Below are positions 40,671 through 51,735 of a stretch of DNA of 64,000 bases, in pieces. How positions within the stretch are numbered: position 1 is the stretch's first letter; each line of letters starts with the position of its first letter. Where the stretch lies: the NCBI GenBank assembly GCA_038373865.1, contig JAXGGA010005588.1, positions 1-64,000 of the forward strand, read 5' to 3'. The position numbers and the translations under genes were made by a program. The notes beneath the pieces were generated by a model, which made no database searches, had not been told where the DNA came from, and saw only the letters and a program-made list of their open reading frames with translations. The stretch is from Uloborus plumipes (Eukaryota > Arthropoda > Arachnida > Araneae > Uloboridae).

Positions 40671-41404
40671 TGCGCGAAGCGCGAAATTTCAATCGATGTC
40701 ATCTTTCAGTTGTATAAACACGCCTACCAAATTTCGTTTATGCAACACAAGACTTTCTTGGTGTTGGGATTTTTTTTCCGCCAGTGTATGTTGGTTGGGT
40801 ATGAATTTTTTTTTCTGTTTTTCAAATTTAAACCTTGCACTAAATAACAAAAACTCCAATCATCACTGTGATTTTCAGGCTCTCTCCACATCATGGGCAA
40901 TCCGAAACGAAGTGATTTTTTCTTACCTTGAAACAATTATCTCAGTTCCTCCAAACACACAGAATACACTATACGGGGAGCCCAAGATTTATCTTGGTCA
41001 CCTAGTTCAACACCAAATTGAGCAAAATACAATTTCTTAACAAAATTAGAAATGTTCCTTTGTTACTTTTTGACCGTTAAGACCCACAAATGTAACAGAA
41101 ATAGTAAAGACAGTTGACTTATCCTCTAGTAGTCATTTGTTCAAAAAGAGTACAAAACTGTTAGATATGTATACCACAGTGGCTATAGCTCCACAGATTG
41201 CAATCAAGGTCACTGTTCACTACATTCTTTATAAAGAGGCCTAGTGGACAGTAAGAATAGGAAGGAATCAAACTGAGTGGGAATTGTCTTGTTTTAGTAG
41301 GAAATAGATTGTCCCAGTTTAGATTTATTGTCTTATTCAAATAAATAAATAAAATACTAGTTAAGGATTCCGGGCTGTTGTGCCGTGGTCTAAATGGCTT
41401 TAAT

Positions 41405-41448
41405 CCATACGTTTCGATCGCAACTGCGGCGGTCATCTTCAGTGGGTG
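41405..41448 (-). ncRNA. hammerhead-like motif in the PLE 3' region
   Basis: On the minus strand: CCA, then CTGAAGA (a perfect CUGANGA core), stem II GACCGC/GCGATC with one mismatch, GAAA, then C-GUA as a minimal stem III and cleavage triplet, and TGG pairing with CCA as stem I. Canonical PLEs are known to carry hammerheads with very short stem III. An extra U follows the first core, so activity is uncertain. Confidence 0.55.
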
Positions 41449-41521
41449 TCGTTGATTAATTTGGCGACTGATGCGAAATTTCGAACTGCTGCAAGATTTT
41501 AAATTGAAAACGCAGCGCCTT

Positions 41522-42155
41522 CTACCTTCCGGCTCGAGATTGACAGATGACTGGATGCCAAAGCTTGTTAACTTTTACTTCTTCCTCCTTCTTGTTAAAA
41601 TTATTTGGGTGTTTGAAAATTTCAATCTCCTCTCTATTCAATCTGGGGAAATAATTTGAAGTCCGTGAAATTATTTTGGCCTCTTTGAATTTTATATCAT
41701 GTATTCCATTACTGAAAGTGTGCTCTGCGATAGTCGACTTTTCAGTCTGACCCAGCCGGCAATTTCTCTGATGCTCTTTGATTCTTGTATTAACGCTCCG
41801 TTTTGTCGTCCCGATATAAACTAATCCACAGGAACAGGAGATCTTATAAACTCCTGCGGCGGACAACGGATCTCTAGCATCTTTCACTGAACGCAGCAGG
41901 TCGCTGACTCTATTGGAGGGCTTAAAAACCGTCTTAATATTATGTCGACGTAAAAGTCTTTCAATTCGGTCTGTGACGTCCTCAACGTAGGGAAGGTAGG
42001 CTATGGACTTGACCGGTTCTTCTTCGGGCATCTTTCTTTCTTTCTTGGGGTGGAAAGCTCTCTTAATTTCTTGTTTAGAAAATCCATTGGCTTGGAAAAC
42101 ATTAGTAAGGTGGGCCAGCTCATTTTCAAAAGCAGACGGTTCGCAGATTCTACAA
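41522..42155 (-). pseudogene. PLE C-terminal GIY-YIG endonuclease fragment
   Basis: The coding sequence enters at the inverted-repeat breakpoint with CEPSAFENELAHLTNVFQANG, the end of the RT-side region, and continues through KAFHPKK-type linker sequence. Next come KPSNRVSDLLRS, then the endonuclease: AGVYKISCSCGLVYIGTTKR, with the GIY-YIG halves VYK and YIG, Arg in NTRIKEHQ, and STIAEHTFSNGH-like His residues. It ends in TAG at 41522. The whole RT core is missing, so it is a 5'-truncated fragment. The domain order (endonuclease last) separates it from the Naiad copies at 48-59 kb. Confidence 0.88.
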
Positions 42156-42501
42156 GTTAATACAAGAATCAAAGAGCATCAGAGAAATTGCCGGCTGGGT
42201 CAGACTGAAAAGTCGACTATCGCAGAGCACACTTTCAGTAATGGAATACATGATATAAAATTCAAAGAGGCCAAAATAATTTCACGGACTTCAAATTATT
42301 TCCCCAGATTGAATAGAGAGGAGATTGAAATTTTCAAACACCCAAATAATTTTAACAAGAAGGAGGAAGAAGTAAAAGTTAACAAGCTTTGGCATCCAGT
42401 CATCTGTCAATCTCGAGCCGGAAGGTAGAAGGCGCTGCGTTTTCAATTTAAAATCTTGCAGCAGTTCGAAATTTCGCATCAGTCGCCAAATTAATCAACG
42501 A

Positions 42502-42545
42502 CACCCACTGAAGATGACCGCCGCAGTTGCGATCGAAACGTATGG
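42502..42545 (+). ncRNA. mirror copy of the PLE hammerhead-like motif
   Basis: The same motif in the right arm of the palindrome, read on the plus strand: CACTGAAGATGACCGC, then GCGATCGAAACGTATGG. Confidence 0.55.
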
Positions 42546-42916
42546 ATTAAAGCCATTTAGACCACGGCACAACAGCCCGGAATCCTTAACTAGTATTTAC
42601 TCCGGCCGTGAAAGCCTTCATTCTTAAATAAATAAAACTTATTTTTTTTCAAGAAACGTGCTCACATTGTTTAATAACATGTTCACCATGTAAGCTCTAT
42701 TGTTCAGATTAAGCTTAACACATATATAAGTCGTACTATTGAAAAATCTTGCCGATATTGAACCTGAAAACCCGAAAAATAAGCATATTTCAAGCGAAAT
42801 TTGTGACTTATCTGAGGGTGATGGAATTTTTTCACTATTTTTTCCGTAATCAGTACATAAAATAATGTTCAAATAATTGTTAAATTTGCAAAAATTTTTT
42901 CAGCGCAGACCTGTGT

Positions 42917-45900
42917 AATTAGTTTATGTTTATTTTAAACTAATGGGATATAACGTTATTGGTGTTTAGAATATCGTCGATGCACTGTTGCCCTATAAGG
43001 GTCCCAAGGATAACCAAAAAGGTTCTACAATGAAACGAAGAGGAGCGAAAGATATTAGTTTGGGTTGTCGACTAATAAGGCATAAAGAAGACTGTCAGGT
43101 TGAAATTCCATCCCTATCCATGGCGTCCCCGGATTTGAACTTCTCTCGTCATCGGGTCCTCATCAAAGAAGAAAAATATATTTATTCGGTGATCTTGCTG
43201 GTAAAATGCGCTTGATATAAGTGCAAACATGCCTGTCGAAGCACAATTGTAAGTGATAGTAGGAGCAATGGATTCCAACTAAATCTTGAGTTCTTCGTAT
43301 GTCTTCAGCAATTAACCAGTCCAAGTTCAGTCGTCTCTGACTTGACAGCTTTTTTCTTAACACTGTTGTATTTTAACATATTCCTGTTAAAGTCATCTAA
43401 TAGTAAAACCTGTTTGATCCAAACAACAAGATATTCGCCGATCAAACCAACCGGCATCTTTGAGCTGAATTACATGTCCTCCTTCAAATGGTCGACACCT
43501 GCGCACATTGTATAGCACCTGTATGTGAGATACAGTTAATGTTAGACAGGATGAAGTTTTCAAAGAATTTATGATCAAGAATCAAAATTTGTCTCCCCTA
43601 ATTTTCTGACAGTTGCGTGCTCAAAGTGTACAGCAAGATAGCATGTGCGCTACAAGGTCTCATACAGAAGAATTTAAAATGAAATTTCAAAGCTCTTTGA
43701 CTATTTCAACAACAAAATCTGGGGTAAACCGTTTTCGCAGTAGTTATCAACGGCTCTTATGAAGGTGCTTTGAAAAATGGTGTCAGCTTTCTAATTAGTT
43801 TCGCTTATGTTCTCTTTTATTTGATAGGTAATTCGTTTCATTTAATTCTCAATTCTACGTATGACCATGTTGTCTCTGAAATGAATTCGTAATAATGAAA
43901 CTACTGCAAAAATCATACTAGTTTGAGTAATAGTTTTGGAAAAATATGCTATGAAAGTGCAGATAAATATATGAGAGTGAAATAATCCTTTTTTCAAGAA
44001 AACTGATTGAGACTTCTATAGTGGAGTATATTGAAGATAGCAGAATAAAACATTCTTCTGAGAAAACAACATCATTATAAACACACTATTATGTATAGTA
44101 CCAGTGGGGTTCAGATGTGCAAAGGTATTTTTCATTCTAGGATGTCTAGACATTTTCTAAACAAATTCGTAAAAGGAAGAGCTCTTTTCATTTCAGTATG
44201 TTTTCTACTAAGGTGTTTAGAAATGCTGAACTAAAGTTGTTCCGAGCTACTTCACTTTTTGATTAATATTTAAACTCATTCTACAATTTGTGATAATTAC
44301 TTATTATGAAAGACATTTTTATTTATTTCCTTGCAGGAAAATTTAACTTTCATTGCAATAATATTTCCTCACATTTTTCCTTAAATTCGGAAAACTTTCT
44401 CTTAGAGTTTTTCAACTGACATTAGAGTAAAAAAAAAGAAATAATATTAATTCTGCACTTTCACTTAACTCGACAAAATTTTTCATATTACATTCATTTT
44501 CGTGAAGAAGTGTGTTCCTAAGTCCTACAAATTTTAAATTCAAAATAGAAAAGAACACGTGAAAAAAAACGATGCGCATTACATTTTACAAAATCGACAA
44601 GATACTTAATATTTCCAATGATGATATTTATAGTTTTTATCATTTGTACAAGTTAAGACGATTTAACTGATATTTAACACTCACAAATGCTTTGAAGATT
44701 TTTTCTGCCAGAAATATTAGAGAAAAGCTTTTTTATTTTAATGCAAATGCTTCGAAACATCAATCATTTGTTACAGCAGTGACAGATTTCCGATAAAACT
44801 AATGGTCCCTAATGAGTTTCTTTTCAAATGTTTCTTCATTTAACGAATTAGGTCATTGCAGACAGCGACATTCTTTCAATTAGGGTGTGAGTTATATCAG
44901 GTAATTAACGACTGCTTTAGTACTTTGAGAATTTCATGAAGTCTGAAAGCTCTGATTTCAACCGATTTAAAGTGACGCGTTTTTTGAAAAACTCAAATTA
45001 AATGTCCCATTCAGCTAACTATAAAACAGAATTGTGCACAAAAAGAAAGATGTTGCTCTGTGATCTTTGTACCAAAAGTAGTAAAACATATTCAGTTATT
45101 GTCCGTGAGATTCATGTTGAAACGGAAAGATAGTATACACAAAAGTTTTTTTTTTTTTTTTTAAGATAATGATAAGCATTACCAGTGGTGAAGTTGGAAA
45201 AAGGTTTTGAGGAAACGCAACTCTTTCATTGAGTAAATGTCATTGTTGAAGTTTTTTTTATTTTATTTTTATTTATTTATGTATTATTTTATTTTTAGTT
45301 TTATTTATTTTATTTATTTATTTATTTATTTTTGACGAAACAATTCATTTTGGGTTATTAAGCCAGCTTTAGTTTTAAATATACAGACTTTTTAAGTGGT
45401 TTTGAAACAGTTTTACAGCAGATTTGCATTGTTTTGAAAACAAATTCAATTAAATATTGCTGTTCAAAGCCGTTCTCCCATGTCCCACTTCAGTTCTTCC
45501 ACAGAGGGAGTATTATTGTCAATTATTATAAATAAGTTTGTATAGTTTACATTCTGACAAGTATATGAACATCAGAGAAAAAAACAAATATATTGATACG
45601 CATTTTTATTTCATACGGTTAAATTGAGCCCTAATACTACATTTTTCATCACCTATTTCTGCAACTTTCTATTGCACCTGCACAGAATAAGAAAATATGT
45701 CACTTGAAACCTGAATTCAAACGCTAGGAAAAGCTATCGGAACATGTCCGCAATAATCCAGTTAGATGGTAGCCAAGCTCCAAAACAAAACGTTCGAAGC
45801 AAGTTCTATTTCCGATATGCAGAACAGTTATATTGATTGTTAAAAGTAGCAGGTTCTCGTTAAAGCTCTCCAGGCTATTGTTCAGGAGAGTTTGTTATTA

Positions 45901-47869
45901 AAGAAGCAAAAAAACTTTGTTTAAATATTTTATTCATTAAAGCAGTGATGTATTAGATATTAGATAACTCGTTGATTCCTCGTTGGAAAATACTTGGGAA
46001 ACAACTACCAAAACATGCATTAACCCCTAACAGACCGTATGAATTAAGTTTTATCTTACATTTCTCCCACAGTTTATGCAACAAGAGATGTTTTTTTCCT
46101 TCTTTTTTCAGTAATGGTGAAAAATAAAAGATAAAAATTGCCTGATTCAAACTGATTCTTTGATTATCATACTGCAACGATTGTTAAAATGCAATTGTGT
46201 CAGATGATACTTTCTGCTCAGAGTACTGGTTCTTTTAAGTAATTTAAATATTATCGCTTTACTCACAATTAAAGAGACTTTACTCAGATTCAATTAAATA
46301 TGCCATGCACGAGTACCAATAATAAATTTGCAGTTCAATTTACACAGTTACAATAATTTGTTGACAAGCCATTTTTTTCCTCAAACTTAACATTTTTTTA
46401 CATGTTAAAATATTTCGCATTTTTCCTCAAATAAATATTAGAAAATATTTTCTTGAAAACATGACTCTGAGAAATCATGCACTTATTTACTTATTTTCTA
46501 ACTGAAAAAGTTCCTCTGTTTATCATTATTTTTTGTGACATTGTTTTTGTAAAAGAATACTTGGACTGACTTTCTTTCTTTTGCGAAGAATTTTCTATGT
46601 GATCCTATTCCTTTTAGAGCTCTACCTGCTTTACAACTCCGACTTTATTTTGTTGCCTCCATAAGTAAGACATAGTTACTTTAAACTAAACTATTCAAAG
46701 TGCTTTAATAGTAGAGTTGAAATAAAATACGAAGTTTAAAAATGATCGTTACTGAAATTTTTAAACTTTTTATTTCATTCTAAACTTTAAACCTCTACAA
46801 CCCTTTTCAATGTCTAGTACACTTATATGTCATAGATACTTAGGTGTTAGATAGTACATTTTATACAATTGAAAATTTTCAAAATTCAATACTTGACTAA
46901 AAATTACGTTTCGACCGGTATTGCATCTACTTTGATCATTTTTGGCAAGCATCATAATGTTCATAGGGGAAAATGGCGCGGCACATGATTTTTTTTTTCT
47001 TTGAAACAAATATGTTTAATTTCATAGAGATGAAAATGTTCCTATGACCAAATAGTCTTTTCATTGTGCTATGAGACAGTTTTTTTCTCATTTATTTATT
47101 TATTAATATTTCTTTACCATATACTTTTTCCTTTTCTTCAATTGTTCACACGTACCCATGTGTACACCCTACATACCCATGTGTACATTTTTTTTAAACT
47201 TGTGTAATATCCTACACTAATATTAACAGCAGGGGGAGACTACGGAAGCTGTTGATATGCTCTCCAGATGTTTCTTTCACAAGTCCATCAACATCTACCT
47301 CAGGACTAATTCGCAAAAAAAAATATTTCTGATCCAGTAAACACATTTAAACAATCATAAATATATGTTAATATTCATACAATTATTTGCATATTTGCAA
47401 GAACTGAACTTGGTTTACTAATTTGAAATATGTTTTTTATGTAAAGAAGACAATGATGAAACTGTATATAAAAGCTGCGGAAAGAAAGTTTTCACCACAG
47501 AAACTCTAAATGGATCATTGCAATAAATTTTTTGCAAAGAAGTAGGACTGATACTGCTATCACTTGAGAATGTTTCAAGATGCTTTGCCTCCATTTGTTT
47601 TAGTAAAACATACCATGTTCAGTTCTCACATATGCCCCGTGTTCTTATTCGTCCTCTTTTCCGCCACATGCATGTGCCATTGAAATATTGACGAGTGTCT
47701 CAATAACAGTTCAAGCCTATTCTTTTATAAAAAAAAATAGCTAATACTTCATCGTCATAAATGAGGAATTACCTTTTCAGGCATAACTCATGTAAATTTT
47801 CTTATTTAACATAACTCATATATTTTTTTACCTTTTACACTTTTAATCAATAACTCTTGTCAATATCAA
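42917..47869. other. non-coding, nothing firmly recognised
   Basis: About 5 kb of AT-rich DNA. It holds (TTTA)n at about 45260-45340 and poly-T at about 45146. A GC-richer patch at 43000-43220 has a B-box-like AAGTTCAAATCCGGGG on the minus strand but no convincing SINE. No gene supported. Confidence 0.45.
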
Positions 47870-47892
47870 ATATATATATATATATATATATA
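47870..47892. repeat. (TA)n, left flank of the Naiad array
   Basis: TA dinucleotides run directly into the 3' end of the leftmost copy (complement CACCTAAATA). A matching (TA)n lies at 59275-59294, so the array sits inside a TA microsatellite. Confidence 0.9.
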
Positions 47893-48358
47893 TTTAGGTG
47901 TTTTTATATGAGGTCCGCCCTCGGGCGTGCACGAAGTCAGTGTAAATAACAACAATTAAAAAATATTTGAAAAACGTCTAGAAAAAGTTTTGAAAAAACG
48001 TTAAAGATTCAAAATGCAATACGACAATTTTTCATAAACAACTAGAATTTCAAAAAATATCTGGGTAAGTTACTGCTTCGTCTACGGAGAGCGGGAGCAG
48101 TTGGTGAAAATAATAATTTGCAGGTTTCTGAAGAGGTCAGCTGCACACGAGTTAGCATAACAAGAAAGGATTTTAAGTTTTGAGAGGTCCAAAAGGACGA
48201 AAAAGTGAAATACTACTGCCAACTCATGAATACAACCAACCCCCCCGCTCTGACCTGCAAATAAAAGAAAGACAGATCACTTACCCAGTATTAGAAAAAA
48301 GAAGCAACACCATTATTCGTATTCCTCTTGCTCAATCCTTTTCCGTACCAAGTCGATG

Positions 48359-48441
48359 CGGTTCGCAGAGCTCGCTTCCATGCAACACCTCCCTCAAAAC
48401 GGGTTTAAGTACAGCATATCATCAGAGTTGAAAGGAAACCG
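48359..48441 (-). promoter_or_regulatory. SECIS-like hairpin, copy A
   Basis: It begins 32 nt past the TAA stop. Same sequence as 58648-58730, where the fold is described. Confidence 0.7.
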
Positions 48442-48472
48442 TTGCCAAAACGTAGTTGTTTGGGTGAAAAAA

Positions 48473-50908
48473 TTATCGATTCTGCCGAAAAGATTTATTA
48501 AACAAATTAAGGTAGTAAAAGATAAACTCTGCAGGATAGTTGTTTTGGTAATATAGACCAGCAATGAATTTGTAAACCTGTTTGTTAAAATGTTTCTTAT
48601 CGTTACAGATCTTGAAAAATCTGCAGAGTTGGCCGATTATGATATTTATAAAAATTTTTTTATTTAAATTACTAAACCAATGAGGCATGCACTTTGCATG
48701 AAAGTTGAAATGTTCTTTTTTATCGTAAAGATCTGTTGAAAGTTGAGAATCTCTAATTTTAAAGGAAATATCTAAAAAGTTCGCAGAATCAATTTCTTCA
48801 TTGGCCTTGTTTAGTTGTAGTGTTTGTGGGTAAACAAGTTTAAATTCTTCTTCCATATTTTTATTAAAGACGAGGATATCGTCGATATACCTGAAAATGC
48901 TGATCCTTTTATTATATTTAACAGTATAGTTAAATTCATAGTAAAAAAGATATAAGTTAGCAGCTGTGCTGGAGTAATTTGTACCCATGCCAATTCCATG
49001 TATTTGTTTAAAAGTGAAATTATTAAAAGTGACAAAATTGTTGAAAATGCAATAATGGCAAAGACTGTCGAAAAAACTTCTATCGATACCAAGTTCCACT
49101 CCGATATAAAAAGAATCGTAAATTTTCATGAGAGTAACGTATAAGTCTTCTAGTGGAATGTTGCAAAATAGATTCTCAAAATCAAAAGTATATATTGATG
49201 TGGGTGATGAATTCATTTTACTCTTGATTTCATAGCTATTATCGATGCACCAGAAATAGCTCGAGAGCTTATATTTGTTTTTCAAAAAGGTGTAAATTTG
49301 CTTCAACATAGATTGAAGTTTGACGTTAATGCTTTTTCCGAAACTGTTTGTGGTTGAACAAATAAATCTAAATTTGATCGGGGATTTGTGAAACTTGGGA
49401 GTCATAAAGATAAATGGTGTAGACTGAAAATTTGAAATTGAAAAATTAAATGCGAACCTCGATTTGCAAAGTTTTTTAAAAGCAATAAACTGCTTTAAGA
49501 CGATTTCAGTGCTAAGGTTAGACTTACTATAATAAAAAGATGAATTAAGTTCTTGTAAGCTTGTACTTATATAAAATTGTTTTCATATGATACCGTAGTT
49601 ATTTGCTGCTTTATCAATGGGAACAAAAATGAAAAGATCTTTTAATTTCTGTATATATTCAACATCATGTTTGTCAAGTTTTTGATACTGATATTCATTA
49701 CTGTTTATTTTTGCAGTTAAGAAGGTTTTAAATTCAATGATAACATTGTCCTTCCATTCTTGAAAGGCTTCAAACGGCGTTGAATTTGCGTAAGCAGTAT
49801 TTTTTATGAAATTGTCCAAGTTCTGTATGAAAATCCTAACTACCTTATTAAAATTACATTTGGTGTTTAACCTGAATTTCGTTCCGAAATTCATGAGATT
49901 TTTAACGTTTGCATTTTTTATAATGTTTAAATTGCCAGTGATTACGTGTTTATGAACAGGATCAGAAAAACTATTAAAATCATTTTCCATACATTTACAA
50001 GGAATATTGCTTGGTGTGTTAGAAAAAGCTATCTCACGGTAGTTAAAAATCCCTTTGCAGAAAGGTTTTGGATATTTAAAAGCTGCAATAATATTTTTAT
50101 TCTGTACGGGAAAAAAGGTAGTTGAATTGTTTAGAATTTTACTAAAAGGAATGCTTTCGAAACTTTTCTGTTGAAATAATATTGGAAAATAGATATTATT
50201 CCTTAATGGCAATTCAGCTTTAATACGATAATTAATGAGATCAAAAATTAAGTCCTTACATTGCTTATTTACAAACTTGTATTTCGAACAACTTGTTTTT
50301 AATTTCTTCAGAGTGGAAGTTTTTAATTTAAAAATACTGTTTTTAATTTGACCGACGTTAAAATGGTTTATAAAATTGCTTTCTGTTTCTTTGCACCATT
50401 GCGTTAAATTGATGTTGTTTATGCGTTTGCTGTTTTTGTGAGAGCCTCTATGCCCCCTATTAATTACGGATTTGCTGTTGAAATTTCGAAGTAATTTGAA
50501 GACATTGATAATATCGTTTGTATTTAAAAAATTAAGATTTGTATTAAGACCGTAAGGATATAAGGTTTTATGCTTAAAAATGAAATTATTTTCAGCTTTG
50601 AGTCGTTCGTCAGTGTCTTCTATTAAAGCTAGTATATCAATTTTTATATTATCAAAGGAATGTAAACGAAAATGATTAATTTCAAATGATGGATGGACAG
50701 CTTTATTAATTTGAGAACGATGTAGGTTTATTCTTAGGTGTAGTTCATTGGAAGTTTGTCCGATGTAGCATTGCATACAGGTCAAACAAGTAATTTTGTA
50801 TATGACATTGTTATGTTTGCAAAAAGGGATTTGGCCGTTCGGCGAGACATCGACAAAATCTCCACTAACTACACAAGTTTTACAATTTCTTTTTTTACAC
50901 TTAGCCAT
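48473..50908 (-). CDS. Naiad endonuclease/reverse transcriptase, UGA-recoded (copy A)
   Basis: It is identical in layout to the plus-strand copy at 56181-58616, which is described in full. ATG is at 50906-50908, the in-frame TGA (codon 442) at 49583-49585 and the TAA stop at 48473-48475. The frame is open on both sides of the TGA. Sequence agrees with copy D at the base near the TGA where copy B differs. A conventional gene finder would split it into a 5' endonuclease frame and a 3' RT frame. Confidence 0.85.
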
Positions 50909-51621
50909 GGGAAAAAATGTGTAATATTTTTTTGAAAAATTATTTTTGTAGGCTTTATGCCTAATATGCAAAAACGAAATTACACCAACGATGTAAACGC
51001 ACGAAAGCGGGACGCCGAGAAGTCAATACAAGACATAAGCGCAAAATGCAGCATTTTTTGCATTGTATTATACATATGGGTGAAATGTGAAAATAAGATA
51101 TTCTACATTCAATCAGCGCATAATTGCAGCTAGAGCATTAAATGCATTCTAAATATTTAGGTGTTTTTATATGAGGTCCGCCCTCGGGCGTGCACGAAGT
51201 CAGTGTAAATAACAACAATTAAAAAATATTTGAAAAACGTCTAGAAAAAGTTTTGAAAAAACGTTAAAGATTCAAAATGCAATACGACAATTTTTCATAA
51301 ACAACTAGAATTTCAAAAAATATCTGGGTAAGTTACTGCTTCGTCTACGGAGAGCGGGAGCAGTTGGTGAAAATAATAATTTGCAGGTTTCTGAAGAGGT
51401 CAGCTGCACACGAGTTAGCATAACAAGAAAGGATTTTAAGTTTTGAGAGGTCCAAAAGGACGAAAAAGTGAAATACTACTGCCAACTCATGAATACAACC
51501 AACCCCCCCGCTCTGACCTGCAAATAAAAGAAAGACAGATCACTTACCCAGTATTAGAAAAAAGAAGCAACACCATTATTCGTATTCCTCTTGCTCAATC
51601 CTTTTCCGTACCAAGTCGATG

Positions 51622-51704
51622 CGGTTCGCAGAGCTCGCTTCCATGCAACACCTCCCTCAAAACGGGTTTAAGTACAGCATATCATCAGAGTTGAAAGGAA
51701 ACCG
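51622..51704 (-). promoter_or_regulatory. SECIS-like hairpin, copy B
   Basis: Same position relative to the stop and same sequence as the other copies; the fold is described at 58648-58730. Confidence 0.7.
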
Positions 51705-51735
51705 TTGCCAAAACGTAGTTGTTTGGGTGAAAAAA

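Larger units (their letters stand above)
38973..40786 (-). mobile_element. Tc1-like element
   Basis: Terminal inverted repeats CACTGGCGGAAAAAAAAATC on the left and its complement on the right, followed inward by CCAACACCAAGAAA, are flanked by TA (38971-38972 and 40787-40788). It is 1814 bp long, including a nested insertion at 40279-40670. The transposase is on the minus strand. Confidence 0.92.
41352..42598 (-). mobile_element. palindromic insertion of a canonical Penelope-like element 3' end
   Basis: Arms of 443 bp (41352-41794 and 42156-42598) are reverse complements around a unique 361-bp segment. The minus-strand read-through encodes the C-terminal GIY-YIG region of a canonical PLE (RT followed by endonuclease). 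The right arm is a second, shorter inverted piece of the same 3' end. Inverted partial copies of this kind are characteristic of PLE insertion. Confidence 0.85.
38639..42916. mobile_element. possible older TIR element hosting nested insertions
   Basis: TAACACAGGTCTGC at 38637-38650 is matched by its inverse GCAGACCTGTGTAA at 42905-42918. If the repeat is CACAGGTCTGC, both ends are flanked by TAA, as for Harbinger-like elements. The Tc1 element and the PLE palindrome would then both be nested inside it. The match is short for a 4.3-kb span and no matching transposase was seen, so this is tentative. Confidence 0.3.
47893..51155 (-). mobile_element. Naiad-type Penelope-like element, copy A (full)
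   Basis: A 3263-bp unit on the minus strand: 5' UTR, one recoded endonuclease/RT frame, a SECIS-like hairpin and a 3' UTR ending CACCTAAATA next to (TA)n. It is followed head-to-tail by copy B at exactly 3263 bp. N-terminal endonuclease plus CxC plus RT is the published Naiad architecture. No hammerhead core was seen in the unit, as reported for Naiads. Confidence 0.92.

Noticed and set aside
40295..40847. Overlapping frames around 40.3-40.85 kb as a gene
   Set aside because: They lie across the nested GC-rich TIR element and the Tc1 terminal repeat.
43000..43220. GC-richer patch with a B-box-like AAGTTCAAATCC as a SINE or tRNA
   Set aside because: No convincing A box at the proper spacing, no cloverleaf and no second copy seen.
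48180..48556. Frames of 83 and 66 codons antisense to the Naiad 3' UTR (repeated at 51443, 55395 and 58658)
   Set aside because: They are antisense to the UTR and SECIS-like region and recur only because the element is repeated.
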